From NCBI GenBank assembly GCA_020634975.1, contig JACKAQ010000001.1:744001-808000 (forward strand): a stretch of DNA of 64,000 bases, written 5' to 3'. The stretch is from JACKAQ01 sp020634975 [NCBI: Calditrichia bacterium]. GTDB lineage: Bacteria > Calditrichota > Calditrichia > RBG-13-44-9. The notes below the pieces were generated by a model, which saw only the letters and a list, made by a program, of their open reading frames with translations, did not search any database and was not told the DNA's origin. The translations under genes were made by a program, and so were the position numbers. Below, in pieces: positions 15,792 through 25,121 of the stretch (the stretch's first letter is position 1; the number at the start of each line of letters is the position of its first letter).

Positions 15792-17693
15792 TCACATCAT
15801 CCCCCGGAAATGTACGCTCATTTTTTCCTGATAATCCTGCACCAGACTAAAAATTTCTTTGAGCATCCGCTGCTCGATCTGGGTTAGTTTTTCGGGGTTG
15901 ATGTAGTTGGATGGCGCGGCATTTTCTTCGGTAATCGCCTGCACCTGCCGCACCAATCGGGCTTGCATCAGGAAGCGATACGCCTGCTCCAACTCGCTGT
16001 ATTCTTTGATTTTAAGCACATTTTTTTGATGCAATACTTCCAACCGGTCCAACGTATTGGTTGCCTCTATTTTGTGTTCCAGTGCATAAATCCGGGCAAA
16101 ATCGACGATGGGCGTCATCGCTTTTTTAACATCAAACATATCTTTGTGATCGCCTTTGGATTCTACCACAAAATTGCGGAAAAAACCCAGTGGCGGTTTT
16201 ATTTGCAACGAGTTGCTCACCAAATGGAAGTAGAACATCCCGGCACGCTTGTTCAGTAAATCGAACAAATAGTTGCGCAAATCCCGCGTCAGCGATGCGT
16301 CACCATATGCACCCTCAAAATCAAAAAAAATGGTAGAGTGCATGACTGCCATCGGCTCAGGTGTTTGTATCCATTGGTAAAAATAATTTTTCCACACCGA
16401 AACCGGTTGGCACCATTTGGGATTTTGGGCCATAATATTGCCGTTGCAATAATTATATCCTGCACTGTTCAGCCAGCCGCATACCTTTTCACCAAATTTC
16501 AGAAAATAATCCTGAACTTCTTTTTCGCGGCTTTTGGGCGGATTTTTGTAAATGATCGCGTTATCCTGATCGGTTTTGAGCGTTTGCTCTTTTCGTCCCT
16601 CGCTGCCCAAAATCATGAAGGCAAACTGAGTGGGTGGTTCGCCAATTTCATCGATTGCAAACTGGATCAGTTTTTTCAAAACACCGTCTGCAACTGCCGT
16701 AATCATCCGATTTAAGTGGTCAGAGCGTGCGCCGCCCTGCACCAGTTCTTTTACGATCGGCGCCAATTCTTTTTGTTTTCCGAATAAATCTTCCGGGCGT
16801 TGGGCGTAGCGAATTTCCCGCATCAGCATCACCGGCGAAAGTCCCTGCAACATCAGCAGGCGACGGTTGCTGGTCATTCCCACTACTTTTCCGGCGGCGT
16901 CTGTCACTGCCAAATGTTTGATATTTTTCTGCACCATCATCAAAATAGCTTCCAGGGCCGGCGCATCTTGAGGAATGCTCAACAGCGGCGATGACATGAT
17001 TTCATTCACGGGATGGCCGACATCCATTGCATCGGCAACCACTTTTTGGCGAAAATCTTTGTCGGTTACGATCCCCACAAATTTGCCGTCGTCATCGGTG
17101 ATCAGCATTGCGCTATGCGACAATTTGTTCATCGCACGGGCAACTTCCTGAATACTGGCAGATTGATGATAAACGGAAAGCTCAAAATTTGTAACGGTTT
17201 TGACCATTTGATTATACAGCGGCATATCAGAATCGCTGCGTTGCGCCGCCACATTTGCAACAATTGCCAGATACGATTTGTCGAGCAATTTTTTGCCAAA
17301 ACTGTCTGTGAAAAAATCGGAGAAATCTGGATATTTTTCGCAAAGCGCCAAAAATCGCTCGCGGTCAATCATGAAAAATCGGGAGGGTTCGTGAACACGA
17401 ATTGTGCGGATGGCGAATCCTTGATTCACCAGCATCGCAATGCCGCCAAATGTTTCCCCTTCGCTGGAAAATCCGCTTAGTTTTTTGACGCCGTTTTCTT
17501 CAAAAAACAGCTCCACCGCGCCTTTCTCGATCACGTACAAGCTGTCGAGTTTTGATTTTCCCTGGGTGCATAACAGCGTATCCGCCGGATATTCAGCGAT
17601 GCGAACATTTTTGGCGATATCCGCCACTTCTTTTTGGGGTAAAGCATCGAAAGGTGCAATTTTCTGCAAAAAAGACAGCGTTTTTTGGCTCAT
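15792..17693 (-). CDS. cNMP-binding/CBS/DUF294 nucleotidyltransferase-like signalling protein
   Basis: The 633-residue product has, in order, a cyclic-nucleotide-binding fold (about 10-130), two CBS domains (about 165-220 and 228-285), a DUF294 nucleotidyltransferase domain with GSEGRKEQ at 363-370 and TDQDN at 374-378, and a C-terminal DUF294_C helical domain. The nucleotidyltransferase motif resembles that of the GlnD/GlnE type and both acidic residues are kept, so it may transfer a nucleotide to a protein (inference). The ATG at 17693 is used; a TTG at 17702 is possible, and neither has a strong ribosome site. Such genes often accompany ActP-type permeases and DEDDh exonucleases, both present nearby. 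Confidence 0.85.
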   Translation of the reverse strand: MSQKTLSFLQKIAPFDALPQKEVADIAKNVRIAEYPADTLLCTQGKSKLDSLYVIEKGAVELFFEENGVKKLSGFSSEGETFGGIAMLVNQGFAIRTIRVHEPSRFFMIDRERFLALCEKYPDFSDFFTDSFGKKLLDKSYLAIVANVAAQRSDSDMPLYNQMVKTVTNFELSVYHQSASIQEVARAMNKLSHSAMLITDDDGKFVGIVTDKDFRQKVVADAMDVGHPVNEIMSSPLLSIPQDAPALEAILMMVQKNIKHLAVTDAAGKVVGMTSNRRLLMLQGLSPVMLMREIRYAQRPEDLFGKQKELAPIVKELVQGGARSDHLNRMITAVADGVLKKLIQFAIDEIGEPPTQFAFMILGSEGRKEQTLKTDQDNAIIYKNPPKSREKEVQDYFLKFGEKVCGWLNSAGYNYCNGNIMAQNPKWCQPVSVWKNYFYQWIQTPEPMAVMHSTIFFDFEGAYGDASLTRDLRNYLFDLLNKRAGMFYFHLVSNSLQIKPPLGFFRNFVVESKGDHKDMFDVKKAMTPIVDFARIYALEHKIEATNTLDRLEVLHQKNVLKIKEYSELEQAYRFLMQARLVRQVQAITEENAAPSNYINPEKLTQIEQRMLKEIFSLVQDYQEKMSVHFRGMM

Positions 17694-17854
17694 TTCGATC
17701 AACCGTTTATTTGAACGTGTAAATTGTGATCGCTTGGAAAGGGGTGCGATGCCATTCCTGAGAATGCAGGAATCACAGGTTTATTATTACAACAGCAATC
17801 GATCGCTACCCAACAAAACAGCTGAATTCCGGGGATTTCTGCAGCCGGAAAATT

Positions 17855-17893
17855 CTGTCGGAAACGTTGCCAAAAAAACACCGTTCCCGACAG
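17855..17893 (-). terminator. Probable terminator downstream of the thiolase gene
   Basis: CTGTCGGAAACG at 17855-17866 and CGTTCCCGACAG at 17882-17893 pair over 11 of 12 positions around a 15-base loop, and the outer AATT bases can extend the stem. In the minus direction it is followed by AATTTT. A second small hairpin, ATTCCTG...CAGGAAT, lies at 17754-17773. Confidence 0.5.
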
Positions 17894-17959
17894 TTGAATT
17901 TCTTCATTGGAAATAATTTTATTGCACTAATTTTCAATCATTTCTTTGTTGCCACAAAC

Positions 17960-19150
17960 TTAAACGCGTTCGACAGTCACAGCCGTTCCGCCGCCAACAC
18001 CGTGGCACAACGATGCGACACCAAATTTGCCATCATTTTCGTTTAGCGCATTAAGTAAGGTTACGATGATGCGGGCACCGGAACAACCGAGCGGATGTCC
18101 GAGCGCAATCGCGCCGCCGTAAACGTTTATTTTATCATAACTTACGCCAAGTTCACGACTGAGTAAAACGTTGTTCAAACCGAATGCTTCGTTGTTTTCG
18201 TAAAGGTCGATATCGTTGGGTTTCAATTCCAATTTGCCGAGCATCTTTTGAATTGCGGGCACCGGTGCTTCGACAAACTTGTAGGATTCCACACCAACCC
18301 ATTCCGCACCGCAGAATTTCGCGATCGGTTTCAGCCCGAATTCTTTCACTGCTTTTGCGCTGGCGAGCACTAATCCGCAGGCGCCGTCGGAAATCTGGCT
18401 GGCGTTTCCGGCGGTAATTACGCCATCTGCGTTAAACACCGGGCGCAGTTTTGCCAAGGTTTCCAGCGTGGTTTCCGGGCGAATGCCTTCGTCGGTGTCC
18501 ATCACCACCGTGCCTTTCCGGGATTTCAATTCCATCGGCGCGATTTCTTTTTTGAAATAGCCTTTTTCGGTTGCCGCAGCCGCACGGGTATGCGAGAGAT
18601 ACGCAACTTCGTCCACTTGTTCGCGGGCAACGCCGCGTTCTTTGGCAAGCTGGTCGGTTTCGTCGCCCATGGAACGACCATTGGTGGAATCGGTCAACCC
18701 GTCATGCGCCAGTTCGTCGATCACCTGTTCACCGCCGCCGGAAAGATATTTGTATCCCCAACGGGCTTTGTGCGACAGGTGAAAACCGGCTTGCGACATC
18801 GATTCCACCCCGCCAACGAGCACAGTATCCACATCACCGAGGCGAATCATATTTACGCCATTCATAAAACTCATCATTCCGGAGGAGCACAGCATATCGA
18901 GCGCGTAACCGTCAACATGTGCGGGAATTCCGGCACGCAACGCGGCGTTTCGCGGCAGCAATTGTCCGTGTCCGTGTTTAAGAATATTGCCGTAAATGTA
19001 AAAACCGAGTTTATCTGCCGGGAGTCCGGCTTTTTCCAACGCCGCTTTCATGGAATGTGCTGCCAAATCCACCGGCGAGGTGTTGACCAATGCGCCGCCA
19101 AATTTGCCAATCGGCGTTCTTATTGCTGAAATCACAAATACATCTTGCAT
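17960..19150 (-). CDS. Acetyl-CoA C-acyltransferase (thiolase)
   Basis: The 396-residue product has the full thiolase catalytic set: nucleophile Cys88 (LDMLCSSGMM), His352 (GGAIALGHPLGCSGAR) and Cys382 (ASLCHGVGGG), with the NEAF motif (ENNEAF). It condenses two acetyl-CoA to acetoacetyl-CoA or cleaves 3-ketoacyl-CoA. The length is typical of the 390-400 residue family. GGAGG lies close before the ATG. It stands alone between a 408-base gap and a terminator hairpin, beside adk and the acyl-CoA synthetases. Sequence alone does not separate biosynthetic from degradative members. Confidence 0.9.
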   Translation of the reverse strand: MQDVFVISAIRTPIGKFGGALVNTSPVDLAAHSMKAALEKAGLPADKLGFYIYGNILKHGHGQLLPRNAALRAGIPAHVDGYALDMLCSSGMMSFMNGVNMIRLGDVDTVLVGGVESMSQAGFHLSHKARWGYKYLSGGGEQVIDELAHDGLTDSTNGRSMGDETDQLAKERGVAREQVDEVAYLSHTRAAAATEKGYFKKEIAPMELKSRKGTVVMDTDEGIRPETTLETLAKLRPVFNADGVITAGNASQISDGACGLVLASAKAVKEFGLKPIAKFCGAEWVGVESYKFVEAPVPAIQKMLGKLELKPNDIDLYENNEAFGLNNVLLSRELGVSYDKINVYGGAIALGHPLGCSGARIIVTLLNALNENDGKFGVASLCHGVGGGTAVTVERV

Positions 19151-19558
19151 TATTGATCCTCCGTTTGCCGCTCAAAATGAGGGTATTTCTATTTTGAGAA
19201 CCGCAGCGCAGTTTTCTGTCACGCCTGCATTGGGCTCATTTTTTCATTTTTGATCGTGTTTGTACATATTTTTGACATCCGTAATATAGCCCGGTGCAAC
19301 ACACGAAAGCAAGAAAGCAGTTCCGCAAGCTGTTGATGAAAATTGACAGCATACTTTTGCCGGCTTCCCCTGCAGAATTTTTGCGGGTAGCTAATTTCAT
19401 AAAAAAAATTTTGTGAGATTAATTTGCAGATTCGTTGCGAATCAAAATTTCAGAGGGTTCTTGCAACGGTTCCGGTGTTGCCAAAATTTCGAAACACCGG
19501 AACCGGTAATTCCTATTTCGAAATCCCGAAACAAATCAGGATTTCTGTTGATCGGGCA
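19151..19558. other. Gap between adk and thiolase with three hairpins
   Basis: No gene is seen in these 408 bases. The half nearest adk holds three inverted repeats in a row: GATTCG-TTG-CGAATC (about 19423-19437), a perfect 12-base stem (19468-19504) and GAAATCC...GGATTTC (about 19520-19544). The half next to the thiolase should hold its promoter. Confidence 0.5.
19468..19504 (-). terminator. Strong 12-base hairpin downstream of adk
   Basis: GGTTCCGGTGTT at 19468-19479 pairs perfectly with AACACCGGAACC at 19493-19504 around a 13-base loop, 55 bases after the adk stop. There is no U-run after it in the minus direction, so it may be an mRNA 3'-end stabiliser or part of a structured element rather than a simple terminator. 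Confidence 0.45.
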
Positions 19559-20254
19559 TTAGATCGCTTGCTCACTGAACTGCATATTTTTCCGTTTGCG
19601 CTGCACTTTTCCAACGGATAGTTGCTCCATAACACCAGAAAATACCGCTTCAACGGTTTTTGTTCCATCAATTGCGGTATAAACGCCTTTGGCAATATAA
19701 TACTCGATCAGCGGTGCCGTATTTTTGCGATAAACGGCTAAACGATTGGTGATAATATTTTCACAATCATCCACACGGTGAACCACTTTACCGCCACATT
19801 CATCGCAAACGCCATCAACTTTGGGCGGATTTGCAATTGTGCTGTAAGGTGTTCCGCATTGCTGGCATATTCTGCGGCTGGTTAACCGGGCAATAATATC
19901 TTCGTCGGGCACGGCAATGTCCAACACTTTCAGTTGCGAAATATTCATGCGAACCAGAATGCCTTCCAAGCCTTCCGCCTGAGGAATTGTCCGGGGGAAT
20001 CCGTCCAAAATAAATCCATTTTTGCAGTCTTCTTCATGAAGACGTTTTTCCACGATCTGCAAAATCAGCGAATCAGAAACCAGTTCTCCCTTTTCCATTA
20101 CGCCTTTCACCTTCAAGCCCAGGGGCGAACTGTTTTTGATTTCGGCACGCAGCATATCTCCAGTTGAGATTTGCGGTATCCCGAGTTCCTTCACCAATTT
20201 TTTAGCCTGGGTGCCTTTTCCGACACCGGGTGCTCCTAACAAAATCAGGTTCAT
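19559..20254 (-). CDS. adk: Adenylate kinase with zinc-finger LID
   Basis: The 231-residue product converts AMP + ATP to 2 ADP. The ATG at 20254 has GGAGG upstream and begins MNLILLGAPGVGKGTQA, with the nucleotide-binding P-loop at residues 7-15. A long LID carries two Cys pairs (CQQC and CDEC) that would bind zinc. DGFPRTIPQAE is the usual AMP-site region. A C-terminal basic extension (KVQRKRKNMQFSEQAI) is unusual. The gene is isolated from the ribosomal-protein/secY context where adk often sits and lies among AMP-forming acyl-CoA synthetases, so recycling their AMP is a sensible local role (inference). Confidence 0.93.
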   Translation of the reverse strand: MNLILLGAPGVGKGTQAKKLVKELGIPQISTGDMLRAEIKNSSPLGLKVKGVMEKGELVSDSLILQIVEKRLHEEDCKNGFILDGFPRTIPQAEGLEGILVRMNISQLKVLDIAVPDEDIIARLTSRRICQQCGTPYSTIANPPKVDGVCDECGGKVVHRVDDCENIITNRLAVYRKNTAPLIEYYIAKGVYTAIDGTKTVEAVFSGVMEQLSVGKVQRKRKNMQFSEQAI

Positions 20255-20342
20255 TTTCAGACCTCCTGTAAAGCGGCATAATGCCTTTCGGCAAGTCGCG
20301 ATTGTTACATTGTTACCGGGCGTGCCGGCAACCCCTCTACCT

Positions 20343-20573
20343 TTATCGATTTCTGCTCTTTGCTGTTTTGCCTTCGTTTGCGCTGGCTTCAGTATGGAAA
20401 TTGAGAATTTTTTTGTGATACAATAACCAAAACAGGAGAATGAAGTATAGCCCGATACCGATCGAAATCCAATAATAGCCCAACAAATAGGGCTCGAGTA
20501 CAAAACGCAATACTAACGTGAAAATAAAATAGAATACCGAAAATATGATGGACTGTTTCCGGTTTAATCTCAT
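20343..20573 (-). CDS. Small two-helix membrane protein, unknown
   Basis: The 76-residue product has two hydrophobic segments (IIFSVFYFIFTLVLRFVLEPYLLGYYW and ISIGIGLYFILLFWLLYH) and a basic, polar tail. GAGG lies five bases before the ATG. It ends 88 bases before adk in the same direction. I do not recognise the family; the clear ribosome site and membrane pattern support a real gene. Confidence 0.55.
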   Translation of the reverse strand: MRLNRKQSIIFSVFYFIFTLVLRFVLEPYLLGYYWISIGIGLYFILLFWLLYHKKILNFHTEASANEGKTAKSRNR

Positions 20574-20939
20574 TTTTTCCTCGGGCTTTTTACGATGACC
20601 GATTGCGAAAAAAACACAATTGCAATCTCTTTATTATAGCATTTTTTTCAGAAAAAGCAAGCTTTTTGTTACACTTTTCACATTTCATTAGACAATAATT
20701 TATCCGCTTTTTAGCGAAAATTTCTGAATCCGATTGCAAATTATGAATTGTTTGTCACTTGCTAAAAACGGTTCCCGCAATCACTTTTTTACCGGAAACC
20801 TGTGCGGTAAATCTAAAAACAGCCGGATCACACAATAAATAATCGACGAATGCAAACAGACTGTAATTTATTTTGCAAACGATACCGACCGACCGATCGG
20901 CATCGCCAGCAGATTCGTATTTTAATCTCAGTATAGAGA
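20574..20939. other. 366-base gap downstream of prpE
   Basis: No gene is seen. The part next to the prpE stop contains CGATACCGA...TCGGCATCG (about 20881-20906), an imperfect 9-base stem that may end the prpE transcript. The rest is AT-rich and probably holds the promoter of the small membrane protein. Confidence 0.4.
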
Positions 20940-22844
20940 TCAGGTGTTACCTTGTCCAATCCGATGTTCAGACATTGTAGATTTAATTTCATCCAGAATT
21001 TTCGGATCGTCAATTGTAGATGGCGTTGTGTATTCCTGTCCATCAGCTATTTTACGGATGATATGCCGCAATATTTTTCCGGAACGGGTTTTTGGCAAGC
21101 GCTTAACCACCGCTGCCCGGCGAAAATATGCAAACGCACCAATTTCTTTGCGAACCATTTCCACCAGCTCTTTTTCCAGTGTTGCTTCATCCAATGTTGC
21201 GCCATCTTTTAAAACAACCAATCCGATAGGCACTTGTCCGCGCATCTCATCGTTGATGCCCATAACGGCGCATTCCGCCACTGCCGGGTGCGATGCGACA
21301 ATTTCTTCCATTTCCCCGGTGGACAGCCGGTGACCGGCAACGTTGATCACATCATCTATCCTGCCCATAATGTAAACGTAATCATCGCGATCTTTATAGC
21401 CGCCATCGCCGCTGAGGTAATAGCCGGGAAAACGCTCCATATATGATTGCTGGAATCGATCGTCGTCATTCCAAAGCGTTGGCAGACAACCGGGCGGCAT
21501 CGGTAATTTCACCGCAACGGCACCTTCTTCGTCGCTGCCCAGTTCTTTGCCGGAAGGATCGAGAATTTGCACATCATAACCCGGAACGGATTTGGTTGCC
21601 GAGCCGGGACGAACCGAGAATTGTTCCAATCCCAACGGATTGGCAACGATGGGCCAGCCAGTTTCGGTTTGCCACCAGTGATCGACCACAGGAATGGTGT
21701 CCGGTAAAATATCTTTCAACCAGTGGTAGGTTGGCGGATCGAGCCGCTCGCCGGCCAAAAACAGTTGTTTGAGGCAGGAAATATCGTATCGTTTGAGGTG
21801 ATCCGCTTTCGGATCTTCCTTTTTGATTGCCCGAAATGCCGTAGGCGCGGTGAAAAAAGCTTTTACATTGTGTTCGGAAATGACTCGCCAAAACGTGCCG
21901 GCATCCGGTGTGCGAACGGGTTTTCCTTCGAACAAAATGGTTGTGCATCCGGTAATGAGCGGCGCGTAAACGATGTAGGAATGTCCGACAACCCAGCCCA
22001 CATCAGATGCAGCCCAATACACATCGCCCGGTTTTACGTTGTAAACGGTTTCCATGCTGTATCGCAGCGCAACGGCGTGACCGCCGTTATCCCGCACAAT
22101 ACCTTTGGGTTTGCCGGTGGTTCCGGAGGTGTAGAGAATATACAACGGATCGGTTGCATCAACCGCAACGCAATCTGCCGGTTTTGCGTTGGACATCAGT
22201 TCGTTCCATTCGTAATCGCGACCGGTTTCCAGCGACGCATTTTGTTGCGGACGCTTCAGAATGACGCATTTTTCCGGTTTGTGTTTCGCCTGCCGAATAG
22301 CTTCGTCGAGCAAAGGTTTGTAGGGTATCACTTTGTCGAATTCGATACCGCAAGATGCAGAAACCATCACTTTCGGCTGTGCATCATCGATGCGGATCGC
22401 CAGCTCGTTGGGTGCGAATCCGCCAAACACAACAGAGTGCACAGCGCCCAGCCGCGCAGTTGCCAACATGGCGATGGCCGCTTCCGGCACCATCGGCATG
22501 TAAATGACCACGCGATCGCCTTTGGCTACGCCCATATCGGCCAAAACGCCGGCAAACATTGCTACGGCATCGCGCAGCTCGCGGAAAGTGTATGTTTTTT
22601 TTGAATTTGTGGATGGCGAATCGTAAATCAAAGCGAGCTGATCGGCCCGCCCGTTGTTCACATGGTGATCCAATGCAAGATATGCAGTGTTGAGTTTCCC
22701 ACCCTGAAACCACCGGTAAAATCCTTTTTCATCTTTCGAAAGAATTTTTCGCGGCGCTTCGTACCAATAAATGTTTTTTGATTTTTCTTTCCAGAATTCT
22801 TCCGGATTTTGAATGGAATGCAGGTATTCTTTTTGGTAATTCAT
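20940..22844 (-). CDS. prpE: Propionyl-CoA synthetase (AMP-forming)
   Basis: The 634-residue product activates propionate (and probably acetate) to acyl-CoA with release of AMP and PPi. The ANL-family ATP loop YTSGTTGKPKG, the GWVVGHSY segment, DHWWQTETG and the C-terminal catalytic Lys in TRSGKILRH are all present. DHWW rather than the DTWW of acetyl-CoA synthetase, plus overall length, favour PrpE. The start is the ATG at 22844 with GAGAGG ten bases upstream. It is separated from acs by a strong hairpin, so it may have its own promoter at 22845-23029. Confidence 0.88.
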   Translation of the reverse strand: MNYQKEYLHSIQNPEEFWKEKSKNIYWYEAPRKILSKDEKGFYRWFQGGKLNTAYLALDHHVNNGRADQLALIYDSPSTNSKKTYTFRELRDAVAMFAGVLADMGVAKGDRVVIYMPMVPEAAIAMLATARLGAVHSVVFGGFAPNELAIRIDDAQPKVMVSASCGIEFDKVIPYKPLLDEAIRQAKHKPEKCVILKRPQQNASLETGRDYEWNELMSNAKPADCVAVDATDPLYILYTSGTTGKPKGIVRDNGGHAVALRYSMETVYNVKPGDVYWAASDVGWVVGHSYIVYAPLITGCTTILFEGKPVRTPDAGTFWRVISEHNVKAFFTAPTAFRAIKKEDPKADHLKRYDISCLKQLFLAGERLDPPTYHWLKDILPDTIPVVDHWWQTETGWPIVANPLGLEQFSVRPGSATKSVPGYDVQILDPSGKELGSDEEGAVAVKLPMPPGCLPTLWNDDDRFQQSYMERFPGYYLSGDGGYKDRDDYVYIMGRIDDVINVAGHRLSTGEMEEIVASHPAVAECAVMGINDEMRGQVPIGLVVLKDGATLDEATLEKELVEMVRKEIGAFAYFRRAAVVKRLPKTRSGKILRHIIRKIADGQEYTTPSTIDDPKILDEIKSTMSEHRIGQGNT

Positions 22845-23029
22845 GTTAGTATTACCTCTCTTTGTAATCGAATCTGTCCGGCGCAAAGAGCCAGAATTCA
22901 CTCAGAAAAAACACCGGACGGTTTACACGACTGAATAAAATTCAAATTGATTTTAACTGGTTAATCAGCCTGCGGAAAGTTGTCGGCATCTCCCCTTTTT
23001 CTGAACAAAACTGTAATCGTAAAACATTT

Positions 23030-23067
23030 GCAAAGCGGCGCGCCCGTTAAAGAGAGCGCCGTTTTGC
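23030..23067 (-). terminator. Terminator or attenuator between acs and prpE
   Basis: GCAAAGCGGCGC at 23030-23041 and GCGCCGTTTTGC at 23056-23067 form a 12-base stem with one G-U type mismatch. In the minus direction AAATGTTTT follows. It lies about 50 bases after the acs stop. Confidence 0.65.
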
Positions 23068-23116
23068 GGTTAAAAAGCCTGGATCGACGTTGCGCGAAAT
23101 TGCGCTTGCACCAGGT

Positions 23117-25042
23117 TTATAGTCGGTTTTCAACAAGAGAATCGACCACAGCCGGATCTGCCAGTGTGGAGGTATCTCCCAGTTTATCGAGTTCGCCTTC
23201 GGCGATTTTGCGCAAAATGCGGCGCATAATTTTGCCGGAACGGGTTTTGGGTAACGCTGGTGTAAACTGGATTTTATCCGGCATTGCGTGCGGTCCCAAA
23301 TGTTCCCGGACAGATTTTTTGATAGCTTTCACCAAATCGTCACTCGGATCTACGCCGGTCATCAGCGTGACGTATGCGTAAATGCCCTGCCCTTTGATAT
23401 CGTGCGGAAAACCCACAACTGCGGCTTCGGCAACGCCTTCCGCATGACCGATCGCGCCTTCAACTTCGGCGGTACCGATCCGGTGACCGGAAACGTTCAG
23501 CACGTCATCCACGCGCCCGGTGATCCAGTAATAGCCATCTTCGTCGCGGCGAGCGCCGTCGCCGGTAAAATAGTAGCCGGGATACATCGCAAAGTAGGTT
23601 TGTTTGAATCGTTCGTGATCGCCGTAAACGGTGCGCATCTGGGACGGCCAGGATGTTTTGATCGCCAGCAATCCCTGCGTTGCGCCTTCCTGCTCTTCAC
23701 CTTTTTCATTGAGCAAAACCGGCTCGATACCGAAAAACGGCAACGTTGCAGAACCGGGTTTTGTGGGGGTAGCGCCGGGCAATGGCGTAATCAGCACGCC
23801 GCCGGTTTCCGTTTGCCACCAGGTATCTACGATTGGGCAATTTTCTTTCCCGACGACGGATTGATACCATTTCCATTCCGGCTCTTTGATGGGCTCGCCA
23901 ACGGTGCCCAATATCCGCACGCTGGATAAATCGTATTTATTCACCCAACTGTCGCCCTCTTTCATCAGCGAACGGATGGCGGTTGGCGCTGTGTAAAACT
24001 GGTTAACTTTATGTTTTTCAACAACTTGCCAAAATCTGCCGTAATCAGGATAGGTGGGTACACCTTCGAACATCATTGTAATGGCACCGTTACACATGGG
24101 TCCGTAAATAATGTATGAATGTCCGGTAATCCAGCCGATATCGGCGGTGCACCAATAGATATCGCCGGGTTTGTAGTCAAATATTAATTCGTGCGTAAAT
24201 GATGTGTATACTGCGTATCCGCCGGTCGTATGCAGCACGCCTTTGGGTTTTCCGGTGGAGCCGGATGTGTATAAAATGAACAACGGATCTTCCGAGTCCA
24301 TTACTTCGGGTTCGCAAACTTCTGAAACTTTGGCCATTTCTTCGTGCCACCAGTGGTCACGCCCGTTCTGCATATTTACGGGTTGGCCGGTGCGTTGAAC
24401 TACAAAAATATGTTTGATAGACGGGCATCTGGGTGCGGCTGCATCTGCATTCGCTTTCATGGGAATATTGTTTTTTGCCCCACGAACTGCGGTATCTTGC
24501 GTGATGAGTGCGACACATTCGGAATCGTTGATGCGATCGACCAATGCTTCTGCGCTAAATGCGCCAAAAACGATGGAGTGAACCGCGCCGATTCGTGCGC
24601 AGGCTAACATGGCAAAAGCCAATTCCGGGATCATCTGCATGTAAATGCACACGCGGTCGCCTTTTTTTACACCGTGCGCTTTCAACACATTCGAAAATTT
24701 TTGAACTTCCGCCAAAACTTGCGCATAGGAAAAAGATACGCTTTCATCCGGATTATTGCCTTCCCAAATGATGGCGGTATTGTCGCCGTTACCGGCTTTC
24801 ACATGACGATCGAGGCAGTTATAGGTAATGTTTAGCTTTCCGCCTTTATACCATGCAATTTCAGGATTTACAAAATCGAATTCGCGAACGGTATGCCATT
24901 TCTCATACCAGTCTATCCGTTCGGCTATTTCGCTCCAGAACTTGTCGGGATCTGCGATGGATCGCTCATACATTTCCCGGTACTGATCCAATGAACTGAT
25001 ATGTGCATTTTTCGATGCATTCGAATCAGGATGATACTTCAT
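23117..25042 (-). CDS. acs: Acetyl-CoA synthetase (AMP-forming)
   Basis: The 641-residue product converts acetate, ATP and CoA to acetyl-CoA, AMP and PPi in the cytoplasm. It has [29 protein letters not shown] and, near the C-terminus, TRSGKIMRR, whose Lys is the catalytic residue that acetyltransferases modify in known Acs enzymes. The length matches the family (about 650). A GGAGG site lies nine bases before the ATG. It follows the acetate symporter gene after a 79-base gap containing a hairpin. Confidence 0.95.
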   Translation of the reverse strand: MKYHPDSNASKNAHISSLDQYREMYERSIADPDKFWSEIAERIDWYEKWHTVREFDFVNPEIAWYKGGKLNITYNCLDRHVKAGNGDNTAIIWEGNNPDESVSFSYAQVLAEVQKFSNVLKAHGVKKGDRVCIYMQMIPELAFAMLACARIGAVHSIVFGAFSAEALVDRINDSECVALITQDTAVRGAKNNIPMKANADAAAPRCPSIKHIFVVQRTGQPVNMQNGRDHWWHEEMAKVSEVCEPEVMDSEDPLFILYTSGSTGKPKGVLHTTGGYAVYTSFTHELIFDYKPGDIYWCTADIGWITGHSYIIYGPMCNGAITMMFEGVPTYPDYGRFWQVVEKHKVNQFYTAPTAIRSLMKEGDSWVNKYDLSSVRILGTVGEPIKEPEWKWYQSVVGKENCPIVDTWWQTETGGVLITPLPGATPTKPGSATLPFFGIEPVLLNEKGEEQEGATQGLLAIKTSWPSQMRTVYGDHERFKQTYFAMYPGYYFTGDGARRDEDGYYWITGRVDDVLNVSGHRIGTAEVEGAIGHAEGVAEAAVVGFPHDIKGQGIYAYVTLMTGVDPSDDLVKAIKKSVREHLGPHAMPDKIQFTPALPKTRSGKIMRRILRKIAEGELDKLGDTSTLADPAVVDSLVENRL

Positions 25043-25063
25043 ACTTTCGGCCCTCCTGCAGGT

Positions 25064-25101
25064 TTTAAAACAGGACCGGGTTTACCACAAACCCGATCCT
25101 G
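25064..25101 (-). terminator. Terminator or attenuator between the symporter and acs
   Basis: CAGGACCGGGTTT at 25071-25083 and AAACCCGATCCTG at 25089-25101 pair at 12 of 13 positions around a 5-base loop; the minus strand then reads TTTTAAAA. It looks like an intrinsic terminator, only about 20 bases before the acs ribosome site. Confidence 0.7.
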
Positions 25102-25121
25102 CAATAATTCAACAAATACAT

